A DNA stretch of 64,000 nucleotides from Nonomuraea sp. NEAU-A123 (lineage in GTDB: Bacteria; Actinomycetota; Actinomycetes; Streptosporangiales; Streptosporangiaceae), in assembly GCF_018603905.1 (NCBI RefSeq), contig NZ_JAHFZZ010000011.1, positions 186,001 through 250,000 on the forward strand, written 5' to 3'. The position numbers and the translations under genes are program-made. The notes below the pieces were generated by a model. It did not search any database, was not told the origin of the DNA, and was given only the letters and a program-made list of their open reading frames with translations. Of this stretch, positions 16,471 through 25,322 are shown piece by piece. The stretch's first letter is position 1. Each line of letters begins with the position of its first letter.

Positions 16471-17502
16471 ATGGCTGCAGCGGGGATGGTTCCGATCGAC
16501 AAGACGCCCTTCACCTTACGCAGGGCCACGGGCACCTTAGCCGAGGGGGCGGCCAAGCTGGCCAGCGGCATCGGCGCCGTCTCCGTGGAGGCGGTGCTGG
16601 CCCAGGCCAACAGGACCGGGGTGCGCAAGGGGGCGTCGGGGGCGCTGGGCTCGATGAACCCCAAGCCGCTCGACTGGTACGCCTTCGACGCCAAGGACGA
16701 GGACACGACCGACTGGTATCCGCAGGGCCTGACCTGCGGCGAGGAGTCCGGCTCCGTGGGGGTGCCGGTGTTCGTGGCCACCTGGTACTTCAAGCCGGAG
16801 CCGCCCGTGGTCGAACGCGGGATCAGGGTGAGCTTCCTCAGCCCGCGGACGCTCAAGTACCAGCACGCGCTGCTCGTCGAGGCCAAGCCGGACGGGTCCT
16901 ACGGGGCGATCAACATCCACGCGGGCGGGGTGGGCTGGCACGGCGACCTGCTCTACGTGGCCGACACGTCCAAGGGACTGCGGGTCTTCGACCTCAAGCA
17001 CCTGCTCGACCTGCGCACCGCCCAGAACGACCTGGGTGATCCGAAGCGTATCGGCCGCCAGGGCGGCAAGTACCACGCGTTCGGCTACCGCTACGTCATC
17101 CCGCAGAGCGACTCGTGGCGGGTCGTCACGAGCGGGCCCACCTTCTCGTTCGTCTCCATCGACCGCGGCACCACCCCGCACACCCTCATCTCCGGCGAAT
17201 ACCGGGAGAACGACCCCAACGGCCGGGTGGCCCGATGGGACCTGGAGCTCAGCGGCGTGCCCAGGGACGCCTACGTCATGGGCCAGCCGAAGATCCAGGG
17301 CGCGGTCTCGGCCGGCGACACGTGGTACCTCAGCCAGGCGGCCGACGGCAACACCAACGGCAAGCTGCACGTCAGCACCCCGGGAAAGCTCGTCACCCGG
17401 CCCTATCCCATCGGGCCGGAGGACCTGACCATCCAGGGCGGCAGGCTGTGGAGCGTCACCGAGTTCAGGAACAAGCGGGTGATCTTCGCCGTCAGTCTGT
17501 GA
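16471..17502 (+). CDS. conserved hypothetical protein, beta-propeller-like
   Basis: 343-residue protein I cannot assign to a named family. The first 35 residues are Ala/Gly-rich but have no clear hydrophobic signal core. The body is rich in beta-strand patterns (GVGWHGDLLYVADTSKGLRV, IQGGRLWSVTEF), suggesting a propeller-like fold that could bind a ligand or act outside the cytosol. The ribosome site AGGAAGG precedes ATG 16471. Its 3' end overlaps the convergent PaaX gene by 11 bp. Confidence 0.65.
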   Translation: MAAAGMVPIDKTPFTLRRATGTLAEGAAKLASGIGAVSVEAVLAQANRTGVRKGASGALGSMNPKPLDWYAFDAKDEDTTDWYPQGLTCGEESGSVGVPVFVATWYFKPEPPVVERGIRVSFLSPRTLKYQHALLVEAKPDGSYGAINIHAGGVGWHGDLLYVADTSKGLRVFDLKHLLDLRTAQNDLGDPKRIGRQGGKYHAFGYRYVIPQSDSWRVVTSGPTFSFVSIDRGTTPHTLISGEYRENDPNGRVARWDLELSGVPRDAYVMGQPKIQGAVSAGDTWYLSQAADGNTNGKLHVSTPGKLVTRPYPIGPEDLTIQGGRLWSVTEFRNKRVIFAVSL

Positions 17503-18208
17503 GGTGCTGGTAGAGCAGTTCGCGGTAGCGGCGGTCGAAGTCGTCGTACCGGGCGCGGAGCCGGCCCCCCGGCCAGTCGCCGGGCAGCAGCTCCTGGGGC
17601 AGCAGCGGGTCGGCCAGCAGGTGGCGCACCACCGCCGCCGACAGCAGGAACCCCTCTCTCAGATCCCCGGCCCGGTCGAGCGCGCTCTCCAGCCGGCGCG
17701 CCTCGGCCGCCCAGCCGTCGAGGTCCCACAGCAGCGGCGTGGGGTCGCCGTGCGGGCGGCCGTCGATCAGCGTGCACTGCGCGGTCACGCTCTCCGGCCA
17801 CTCCCGCAGCAGGTTGGCCGGGCGCAGCCAGCTGCCCTCGCGGAGCTCGGCCAGGCGCAGCGCGGTCATCGTGTGCCGGAACGCGGCCCGGTCGGCGGGG
17901 GCGCGGCGCTCGGCGGTGACGATGGCGATCTCCCAGGTGCCGTCCCACGGCCTGGTGTGCGGGTCGCGGCTCTCGTCCTGCCTGCCCTGGCGCTCGACGA
18001 GCCGCTCGGACAGCGTGTAGCGGCCGCTCGACTGGATCAGGTCGCCCGCCGCCACCATGCGCGACAGCGCCACCCGCACGGTGCCCTCGGCGATGCCGAA
18101 CAGCGCGCCGATGCGCACCAGATGGCGGGCGGCCAGTTGCGGCGGATGGCTGCCGAGCAGCGCGCTCAGCACGGCCGACCGAGCACTGAGGTTGTTACGC
18201 TCTTCCAT
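17492..18208 (-). CDS. PaaX-family transcriptional regulator
   Basis: 238-residue repressor. It has an N-terminal winged helix (LSARSAVLSALLG, FGIAEGTVRVALSRMVAAGDL) and a PaaX C-terminal domain (WDGTWEIAIVTAE, LPGDWPGGRLRARYDDF). PaaX proteins sense aryl- or acyl-CoA esters. Start ATG 18208 lies 30 bp from the divergent acyl-CoA dehydrogenase start, so the regulator probably controls that gene and itself through the shared region. The much longer open frame upstream is a shadow of the dehydrogenase gene. Confidence 0.9.
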   Translation of the reverse strand: MEERNNLSARSAVLSALLGSHPPQLAARHLVRIGALFGIAEGTVRVALSRMVAAGDLIQSSGRYTLSERLVERQGRQDESRDPHTRPWDGTWEIAIVTAERRAPADRAAFRHTMTALRLAELREGSWLRPANLLREWPESVTAQCTLIDGRPHGDPTPLLWDLDGWAAEARRLESALDRAGDLREGFLLSAAVVRHLLADPLLPQELLPGDWPGGRLRARYDDFDRRYRELLYQHLTD

Positions 18209-18238
18209 CGCGTGTCGAGTATATGTAATGTCCGAAGC

Positions 18239-19891
18239 ATGGGGCGCTATCTCATCGAATCGTTCGACAGCAGTGACCGTTACGCGACCGAGCGCTATCA
18301 GGGCGCGGCGGGGCGTAACTGGTGGAGCTGCGATCCGACGCTGCACCTGCTCATGCGGCGCCACCTGGGCGACGGCTTCGCCTGGGCCACGCCGTACCTG
18401 GAGAAGCTGGGCGCGCTGATGGGCGGCACGGTCGCCGAATGCGCGGAGGCGACCGACCGCAACCCGCCGCGGCTGGAGAAGTACGACAAGTGGGGCAGGG
18501 ACGTCAGCGAGGTCGTCATGCCCCCCTCCTTCCACACGGCCCGCGACGCGCTCATGGCGAACAACTTCACCTCCCCGGCCTTCGCCGACGAAGCCCGGGC
18601 GAACGGCGCGAACCCCGCCGCCCTCGCCGCGGCCTGGACGTACCTGCTCGACCAGGCCGACATCGGGATGGGCTGCGCGCTCGGCACCGGCGGCGACATG
18701 GTGGTCTCCCTGGCCGAGCGGCACGCGCCCGAGGACGTACGCGAACGGGTGCGGGCGATCTTCGCCAACGGTTATTACTCCGGCGAGGCCGCTCAGATGT
18801 TCACCGAGCGGACCGGCGGCTCCGACCTGGCCGCGCTGGAGGCGACGGCCGTGCCCGACGGCGACTCCTGGCTGGTGTCCGGGTTCAAGTGGTTCGCCTC
18901 GAACGCCAACGGCTCTGCCTTCGTGGTGCTCGCGCGGCTCCCCGACGGCGCCGTCGCGCCGCTGCTGGTCCTGTGGGAGCGCCGGGACGGCTCGCGCAAC
19001 GGGGTGCGGATCAGGCGGCTGAAGGACAAGCTGGGCACCCGTTCTGTCGCGTCGGCCGAGGTGGAGTTCGCCGACGCGGAGGCGTTCCTGCTGGCCGGGA
19101 GCGGCTCCGGCTCGGGGCTCGGCACAATGATGAAGCTCACCAACTCCTCCCGGCTCGGCGTGGCGATGATGGGTGTCGGCGTGGCCAGACGCGCGCTGGT
19201 CGAGTCGCTCTGCTACGCCAGGGCCCGCGAGGCGTTCGGCCGGCCGCTCATCGAGCAGCCGCTGATGCGCCGCAAGCTGGCCGAGCTCATCGTCGAGGTC
19301 GAGGCGGCCCAGGCACTCGTCTTCGACGGCCTCGTCGGCCCGCGCCTGCGCATCGCACCCGCGCTGATCAAGCTACGGGCGGCCCGGCTCGGCGTCACGG
19401 CGGCCAGCGACGCGATCGAGGTGCACGGCGGCAACGGCTACATCGAGCAGTGGCCGGTGGCCAGGCTGCTGCGCGACGCCCAGGTCAACCCGATCTGGGA
19501 GGGTGGCGACAACATCCTCTGCCTCGACGTACGGCGGGCCATGCTGAAGGAGCAGGCCCACCTGCCCTTCCTCGACCGGCTCCGCGGGGTGGCCACGTCG
19601 GACCTGGTCGCGCGCGGCATCGACGACCTGGAGAAGGCCCTCGCCGCCTGGCAGGCGCTCGACCGGGAGACCGCGGAGGCGCGACTGTATCCGCTGGCCC
19701 AGTTCATGGCCGATGTCTACGCCGCGGCGCTGCTGGAGGAGCAGGCGTCGTGGGGGCTCGACGACGGACGCAAGTCGCTCGTCGCCCGGCTGTACGCCGA
19801 GGCGCACCTGGCCGACCATGGGCCGCTGCGCGGGATCGACGCCGCTCCGGGTGATCACTTCGACACGCTGCTGGCGGGCACGCTGGCGTGA
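18239..19891 (+). CDS. acyl-CoA dehydrogenase, AidB-like
   Basis: 550-residue flavoprotein of the AidB branch of acyl-CoA dehydrogenases, longer than the usual 380-400 residues because of N- and C-terminal extensions. FAD and substrate motifs include MFTERTGGSDL, WFASNANG, YARAREAFGRPL and VHGGNGYIEQWPVARLLRDA. The start ATG 18239 has only a weak GAAG upstream; the alternative 245 codons upstream are a shadow of paaX. Divergent from PaaX and 55 bp before a crotonase, it probably takes part in degradation of an acyl-CoA or in a stress response like AidB. Confidence 0.88.
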   Translation: MGRYLIESFDSSDRYATERYQGAAGRNWWSCDPTLHLLMRRHLGDGFAWATPYLEKLGALMGGTVAECAEATDRNPPRLEKYDKWGRDVSEVVMPPSFHTARDALMANNFTSPAFADEARANGANPAALAAAWTYLLDQADIGMGCALGTGGDMVVSLAERHAPEDVRERVRAIFANGYYSGEAAQMFTERTGGSDLAALEATAVPDGDSWLVSGFKWFASNANGSAFVVLARLPDGAVAPLLVLWERRDGSRNGVRIRRLKDKLGTRSVASAEVEFADAEAFLLAGSGSGSGLGTMMKLTNSSRLGVAMMGVGVARRALVESLCYARAREAFGRPLIEQPLMRRKLAELIVEVEAAQALVFDGLVGPRLRIAPALIKLRAARLGVTAASDAIEVHGGNGYIEQWPVARLLRDAQVNPIWEGGDNILCLDVRRAMLKEQAHLPFLDRLRGVATSDLVARGIDDLEKALAAWQALDRETAEARLYPLAQFMADVYAAALLEEQASWGLDDGRKSLVARLYAEAHLADHGPLRGIDAAPGDHFDTLLAGTLA

Positions 19892-19946
19892 CCCCCGATG
19901 CCGCCGTACGCTCGCGGTGCGCCGACGACGCATCACGGAGGCAGAC

Positions 19947-20687
19947 ATGACCGTACGCATGGAGCGAGCAGGCCAGGTCACGACCGTCGTGCTGAGCAGG
20001 CCGGAGGTCCGCAACGCGGTTGACCGCAAGACCGCCGACGCCCTGATCGACGCGTTCAGGGCTTTCGAGGAGTCCGATGCCGCGGTGGCGGTGCTCTGGG
20101 GCGAGGGCGGCACGTTCTGTTCGGGCGCCGATCTCAAGACGCTCGACAACCACGTCGGCGAGGACGGCGACGGGCCGATGGGCCCGACCCGGCTGCGCCT
20201 GTCCAAGCCGGTCATCGCCGCCGTCGCCGGGCACGCCGTCGCGGGTGGGCTGGAGCTGGCGCTCTGGTGCGATCTGCGGGTGGCCGAGGAGGACGCGGTG
20301 TTCGGCGTGTTCTGCCGGCGCTGGGGCGTGCCGCTCATCGACGGCGGCACCGTGCGGCTGCCACGGCTCATCGGCGCCTCCCGGGCGATGGACATGATCC
20401 TCACCGGGCGTCCGGTCGGCGCCCGCGAGGCGTACGAGATGGGCCTGGCCAATCGCGTCGTCCCGACCGGTGCGGCCAGGCGGCAGGCCGAGGAACTGGC
20501 CGGCGACATCGCCCGCTTCCCGCAGACCTGCCTGCGCGGCGACCGGCTGTCGGCGCTGGAGCAGGACGGGCTGCCGGAGCGGGACGCGATCAGGAACGAG
20601 CTGCGCCACGGGCTGGTGTCGCTGCCCGACGCCGTCAGCGGCGCCGCCCGCTTCGCGGAGGGCGCGGGCCGGCACGGCGAGTTCTGA
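19947..20687 (+). CDS. enoyl-CoA hydratase/isomerase (crotonase family)
   Basis: 246-residue crotonase. The oxyanion-hole segments are GGTFCSGADLKTL and HAVAGGLELALWCDLRVAEE. The active-site region FGVFCRRWGVPLIDGGT shows the usual glycine-rich turn, although the two catalytic Glu of true hydratases are not obvious. The start ATG 19947 is preceded by CGGAGG. It is in line with the acyl-CoA dehydrogenase and may act on the same acyl-CoA. Confidence 0.88.
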   Translation: MTVRMERAGQVTTVVLSRPEVRNAVDRKTADALIDAFRAFEESDAAVAVLWGEGGTFCSGADLKTLDNHVGEDGDGPMGPTRLRLSKPVIAAVAGHAVAGGLELALWCDLRVAEEDAVFGVFCRRWGVPLIDGGTVRLPRLIGASRAMDMILTGRPVGAREAYEMGLANRVVPTGAARRQAEELAGDIARFPQTCLRGDRLSALEQDGLPERDAIRNELRHGLVSLPDAVSGAARFAEGAGRHGEF

Positions 20688-20701
20688 CGGCCCGCGCCTT
20701 T

Positions 20702-21973
20702 TCATGCCAGCACGGGGAAGTTCGCGCGGATCACGCCCTGCGGGTCGCGGCTCCGCTTGAGGTCGCGGAGCCGGGCCAGCGTGCTCGCGGGGAAGGCCGA
20801 CGCGGCCTGCTCGCCCTGGGCCAGCATCGTGTACGGCTTGCGCCCGCTCGTGTACGGCACCAGCGCCCTCGTCAGGCCCGCGATGCGCTCGGCCGTCTCC
20901 CGCGACGGCAATCCGAACATATAGACGGAGTACGGCTCGGCCAGCCACCCCGCGGCCCCGCCACCCTCGGCGGGCCGGGCCAGCGCCCCGCCCAGGTGCC
21001 TGACCTGGACGCTGATCAGCGGGTCGATCGGCGCGCCGAGCAGCACGTCCGCCACGCCGTCCAGCCCCGTGAGCAGCTCGAACCGCCCCATCCCCGCACT
21101 GGGATCGGTGGGCTCGGCGCAGATCGACCCCAGCTCGGCCACCGGCATCGGCCGCCGGGTGTCGCTGATCATCCCGCCGATCCGGTCGAAGCGGCGCAGC
21201 AGGTCGCCGGGGTGCTCGCCGAGGAAGGTGGAGTCGATGGCGACGTACCCCGGTCCGCCGGGGAACTTCAGCAGGTCGAACCAGACCGTCAACTCCTCCG
21301 GCGCCTCGGCGGTGGTCTCCACGAAGGCGCCGAACACCTCCGGGGCCCGCTCGACCGGCCACATCATCCGCCCGCCGTACAGAAAAGGGGCCGGACGCAG
21401 GTCGAACTCCACCGAGGTGACCAGCGCGAAGTCGCCGCCGCCGCCCCGCAGGCCCCAGAACAGCTCCGGGTCCGACTCCGCCGTCACCCTGACGCGGTCA
21501 CCGGTGGCGTCGACCGCTTCGAAGGCCCGCACACTGTCGGCCGCGAAACCGTACTTACGCCCGAACCAGCTCAAACCGCCGCCGAGCGTGTAGCCGGTCA
21601 CGCTCACCACCGGCGAACTGCCCGCCAGACCGGTGAGGCCGAGCTGGCTCGCGGCGGCCAGGACCTCGCCCCACTTCACGCCCGCGCCGGCCCTCGCGAT
21701 CCCGTCCTCGACGGTCAGGTCGGCCATTCGTGCGGTCTTGAGGAGGATCGTCCCGTCGGTGTCGCCGGAGGCGCCGTGGCCGCTCGGCTGGGCGGTGACC
21801 GCCAGCCCGTTGAGCCGGGCGTAGCTCACCGCGGCGGCCACGTCGTCGGCGTCGGCGGCCTCGATCACCGCGCGTACCGGCTGGTCCACGGCCAGGTTCC
21901 AGGGCCTGCGGGCCTCGTCGAAGCCCGCGTCGCCGGGGAGAAGGACTTTGCCGTGCAACTTGGTGGTGTTCAT
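20702..21973 (-). CDS. FAD-linked oxidoreductase (berberine-bridge type)
   Basis: 423-residue protein with an FAD_binding_4 domain (TAQPSGHGASGDTDGTILLKT, SSPVVSVTGYTLGGGLSWFGR) and a C-terminal BBE segment (LKRSRDPQGVIRANFPVL). The His of QPSGHG may bind FAD covalently. Such enzymes oxidise secondary metabolites or sugars. No Tat signal is seen. Start ATG 21973 faces the SARP-type regulator, with only about 55 bp between the starts, and the 11-bp-spaced repeats in that gap may control it. Confidence 0.87.
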   Translation of the reverse strand: MNTTKLHGKVLLPGDAGFDEARRPWNLAVDQPVRAVIEAADADDVAAAVSYARLNGLAVTAQPSGHGASGDTDGTILLKTARMADLTVEDGIARAGAGVKWGEVLAAASQLGLTGLAGSSPVVSVTGYTLGGGLSWFGRKYGFAADSVRAFEAVDATGDRVRVTAESDPELFWGLRGGGGDFALVTSVEFDLRPAPFLYGGRMMWPVERAPEVFGAFVETTAEAPEELTVWFDLLKFPGGPGYVAIDSTFLGEHPGDLLRRFDRIGGMISDTRRPMPVAELGSICAEPTDPSAGMGRFELLTGLDGVADVLLGAPIDPLISVQVRHLGGALARPAEGGGAAGWLAEPYSVYMFGLPSRETAERIAGLTRALVPYTSGRKPYTMLAQGEQAASAFPASTLARLRDLKRSRDPQGVIRANFPVLA

Positions 21974-21997
21974 GGGGTCAAGTGTGCGTTTTCCCAT

Positions 21998-22027
21998 TTG
22001 AGGGGGAGTTGGGGTTGACTTGGGGTT
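21998..22027. promoter_or_regulatory. direct repeats with 11-bp period, SARP-type operator candidate
   Basis: TTGGGGTT occurs at 22009-22016 and again at 22020-22027, exactly 11 bp apart, with a weaker copy (TTGAGGGG) at 21998-22005, again 11 bp earlier. SARP DNA-binding domains are known to bind heptamer repeats spaced by one helical turn. The repeats lie in the short gap between a flavin oxidoreductase and a regulator with a SARP-type domain. Confidence 0.5.
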
Positions 22028-22028
22028 T

Positions 22029-25000
22029 GTGGAAGTACGTCTGTTCGGTCGGCTTGAGGTTGACTCCGCCGATGGTGTTGGGCTCGATCTCGGCACACGC
22101 AAGCAGCGGGCCGTGCTCGCCGTGCTGGCTCTGTCGCCGGGGCGCGTGGTGCCGCTCGACCGGCTTATCGAGGAGCTGTGGGCCGGGGAGGCGCCGGCCA
22201 AGGCGACGGCGACCCTCCAGGCGTACGTCTCCCACCTGCGCCGGGTGCTGGAACCCGGCAGGAAGCCGCGCACGCCGCCCCGGCTGCTGCTCACCCGCGA
22301 GCCCGGTTACCTGCTCGACATCGTGCCGGGACAGGTCGACGCGGGCCGCTTCGCCGCGCTGGCCGAGGACGGGCGGCGGGTGCTGAAGGGCGGCAGGTAC
22401 GCCGAGGCGCTGGAGGTGCTCGACCGGGGGCTCGGGCTGTGGCGGGGGGAGCTGCTGGGGGAGTTCGCCGACCTGGACTTCGCGCGGCGGGCCGTACACC
22501 GGCTGGAGGAGCTGCGGCTGGGGGCGGCCGAGGACCGGTTCGAGGCGCGGCTGGCGCTCGGCGAGGCCGGGCTGACGGACCTGGAGGCGCTGGTCGAGGC
22601 CTATCCCTACCGCGAGCGGGCGTGGGGGCTGCTGGTGCTGGCGCTCTATCGGGCGGGCCGGCAGGCGGACGCGCTCGGGGCGCTGCGCCGGGTACGGTCG
22701 CTGCTGGACGGCGAGCTGGGCATCGAGCCGGGGCCGGAGCTGAAGCGGCTGGAACAGGCGGTGTTCGACCAGTCGCCCGACCTGATGACTCTTACTGCAC
22801 CCGGCCTCACCGCTCCGACCGCCTTCACCACCCCGGCACCCGACTCATGGGGCGCCGCCGCTCGAAGTGACACATCGGGCTCGGCACTCGCCGCCGCTCG
22901 AACCGGTACATCAGCGGATGGGTCGTTAGGCGGTCACGGTACGGGTGAGCGGCTCGTCGCGCGGGACGGTCAGTTGCGGCTGGTCGAGGAGCTGTTGTCC
23001 GCGGCCCGCCGGGGGAGCGGCGGCCTGCTGCTGGTGACCGGTGAGGCGGGCATCGGCAAGACGAGCCTGGCGCGGGCCGCCGCCGAGGTGGCCGCCGCGC
23101 GCGGCTTCCAGACCGCCTGGGGACGCTGCCTGGACGGCGAGACGGCCCCGTCCTTCTGGCCCTGGACCCAGGCGGGGCTGATCCCCGCGCAACCGCAGGC
23201 CGAGCTGTTCGACCTGTACGACGGCGTGGTGTCGCGGCTGCGCGGCGGCCCGCTCCTGCTGGTGCTGGAGGACGTGCACTGGGCCGACGTCTCGTCGCTG
23301 AAGCTGCTCGGCCACGTCGCCGGTGAGCTCGCCCGTACGTCCGCGCTCGTCGTCGTCACGCTCCGGCCCGAGCCGGGCGAACACCCCGAGCAACTGCGCG
23401 AGACGATGGGCGCGCTGGCCCGGGAGAGCCACCGGGTGCCGCTGGCCCCGTTCGACGCCGCCGAGGTGCGCGACTACCTGCGCCTGCGCCAGGTGAACGC
23501 GGATCCGCTGGCGATGCTCGACCGCTCGGGCGGTAACCCGTTCTACCTGACCGAGCTGCTCCGCCTGCCGGACAGCGAGCGCGACCTGGTCCCGGCCGGC
23601 GCCCGCGACGTCATCGACCGGCGGCTCGCCCGGCTGCCCGCCGCCACGCAGGACCTGCTCCGAGCCGCCGCGGTGGCGGGCAGGGAGGTGGCGCTGGACC
23701 TGCTGGCCGCGCTGACCGAGCGGCCGGTCGAGGAGGTCATGGTCCTGACCGAGCCCGCCCTGGCCGTCGGCCTGCTGACCGAAACCGGCCGGCTCGGCGA
23801 CTACCGGTTCTCGCACGCCCTCGTACGGCAGGCGCTGGACGCGGGGCTCACCCAGCTGGCCAGGGCCAGGCTGCACCTGCGGGCCGGCACGTATCTGGAG
23901 ACGGTTCCGGGCACCGACCCCGCCCTGCTCGCCGGCCATTTCGCCGCGGCCGCGAAGCTGGGCGGCGCGGACCGGGCGGCGGCCTACGCCGTCGCCGCGG
24001 CTCGGGAGGCGGTCGCCCGTCACGGCTACACCGAGTCGGTCACGTTCTGGGAGCTGGCGGTCGCGCACCTGCCGCCCGGCGACTCGGCCGACCGCTGCCA
24101 CCTGCTGACCGAGCTCGGCCAGGCCCGCCGTACCGTGGGCGACGCCGACGGCGCCCTGCACGACCTGACGGAGGCGATCGCGGCGGCCAAGCGGCTCGGC
24201 GACCGCGACGCGCTGGTGACGGCGGTCTCGGCGTTCGGCGGGCTGGCGGTGTGGAACTGGCGGCCGTACGGCGTGGTGGATGAGGAGATGGTGTCCGTCC
24301 TGGAGGACCTGCTGGCGGGCCCGCTCGACGACCACGCCAGGGCCACGCTGCTGGGTACGCTCGGCGTCGAGCTCCACTACGGCCCCCGCCGCGCCGAGGG
24401 CGAGCTGCTCGCCGCGGACGCCGTGGAGCTGGCCCGCGCGCTGGGCGACCCGGCGCTGCTGGCCAGGACGCTGAACAACTACCTGATCGCCGGGTTCGTC
24501 ATGAGCCGCAACCCCGAGCGGCTGCGTGCCGCCGACGAGATGCTGGCCATACCGGGGCTGACCAGGGAGGCCCGGCTGGTGGCAGGGGGGCTGCGGATGT
24601 CCTGCCTGCTCCGCGCGGGAGACCTGGCCGAGTGGGAGCGTGAGCTCGCCCGCTGCGAGCGGGTCCTGGAGGAGGCACGCCGCCCCGAGCTGGAAGCCAT
24701 GATCCGGGTCGCGCAGACGGGCGGACACACCCTGCACGGCCGCTGGGCCGAGGCGGAGGCGCTGGTCGCCGACTTCCCCGACCTCAAGTACGGCGCCAGC
24801 CCGTGGGGCGCGGAGGCCCGCAGACTGACCACGCTCTACACCTGCAGACGCGGCCAGGGCCGGGTGGCCGAGATCGTCGACGACCTCATCGCCGCGAGCG
24901 ACCTCCCGCAGATGCTCCCGATGCGGCCGCTCGCCATCCTGGCCGCCCTCGACGTGGGCAAGGAGGAACTGGCCAGGGCGCTGATCGCGCGCTGGGGCAC

Positions 25001-25292
25001 GGAGCCGCGGGACGACTGGTCGGGGGGCTTCCTGTTCCCGATCTGGGGCCTCATCGCCGCCCGGCTCGGCACACCGGACCCGGAAGAGCTGTACGAGCGG
25101 CTGCTGCCGGTAGCCGACCAGTTCATCGTCATGGGCATGGGCAGCGGCGCCTGGGGCTCGGTCCGCGACGTCCTCGCGGCGCTGGCCGCCCGGCTGGGCC
25201 GTACCGGGGAGGCGGACGAGCACCGGCGGGTGGCGATCGCCACGTACCGGCGGCTCGGCCTGGCCTTTTGGGAGGCCAGGAGCCTCACGTGA
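22029..25292 (+). CDS. large SARP/BTAD-AAA-TPR transcriptional regulator
   Basis: About 1087 residues. An OmpR-like winged helix (EVRLFGRLEV to about 100) and a bacterial transcriptional activation domain (about 100-245) are followed by a low-complexity linker (about 250-300), an ATPase with GEAGIGKTSLARA and LLLVLEDVHWAD, and a C-terminal TPR-like region. This is the AfsR/large-SARP layout, which activates secondary metabolism. The start is uncertain: the GTG at 22029 gives the family-like MEVRLFG, and a TTG at 22020 is also possible. It is divergent from the flavin oxidoreductase. There is no nearby synthase on the same strand, so the target is unknown. Confidence 0.88.
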   Translation: MEVRLFGRLEVDSADGVGLDLGTRKQRAVLAVLALSPGRVVPLDRLIEELWAGEAPAKATATLQAYVSHLRRVLEPGRKPRTPPRLLLTREPGYLLDIVPGQVDAGRFAALAEDGRRVLKGGRYAEALEVLDRGLGLWRGELLGEFADLDFARRAVHRLEELRLGAAEDRFEARLALGEAGLTDLEALVEAYPYRERAWGLLVLALYRAGRQADALGALRRVRSLLDGELGIEPGPELKRLEQAVFDQSPDLMTLTAPGLTAPTAFTTPAPDSWGAAARSDTSGSALAAARTGTSADGSLGGHGTGERLVARDGQLRLVEELLSAARRGSGGLLLVTGEAGIGKTSLARAAAEVAAARGFQTAWGRCLDGETAPSFWPWTQAGLIPAQPQAELFDLYDGVVSRLRGGPLLLVLEDVHWADVSSLKLLGHVAGELARTSALVVVTLRPEPGEHPEQLRETMGALARESHRVPLAPFDAAEVRDYLRLRQVNADPLAMLDRSGGNPFYLTELLRLPDSERDLVPAGARDVIDRRLARLPAATQDLLRAAAVAGREVALDLLAALTERPVEEVMVLTEPALAVGLLTETGRLGDYRFSHALVRQALDAGLTQLARARLHLRAGTYLETVPGTDPALLAGHFAAAAKLGGADRAAAYAVAAAREAVARHGYTESVTFWELAVAHLPPGDSADRCHLLTELGQARRTVGDADGALHDLTEAIAAAKRLGDRDALVTAVSAFGGLAVWNWRPYGVVDEEMVSVLEDLLAGPLDDHARATLLGTLGVELHYGPRRAEGELLAADAVELARALGDPALLARTLNNYLIAGFVMSRNPERLRAADEMLAIPGLTREARLVAGGLRMSCLLRAGDLAEWERELARCERVLEEARRPELEAMIRVAQTGGHTLHGRWAEAEALVADFPDLKYGASPWGAEARRLTTLYTCRRGQGRVAEIVDDLIAASDLPQMLPMRPLAILAALDVGKEELARALIARWGTEPRDDWSGGFLFPIWGLIAARLGTPDPEELYERLLPVADQFIVMGMGSGAWGSVRDVLAALAARLGRTGEADEHRRVAIATYRRLGLAFWEARSLT

Positions 25293-25322
25293 AGTGTCGG
25301 AGGCCCCGCGTATCGTGACCTC

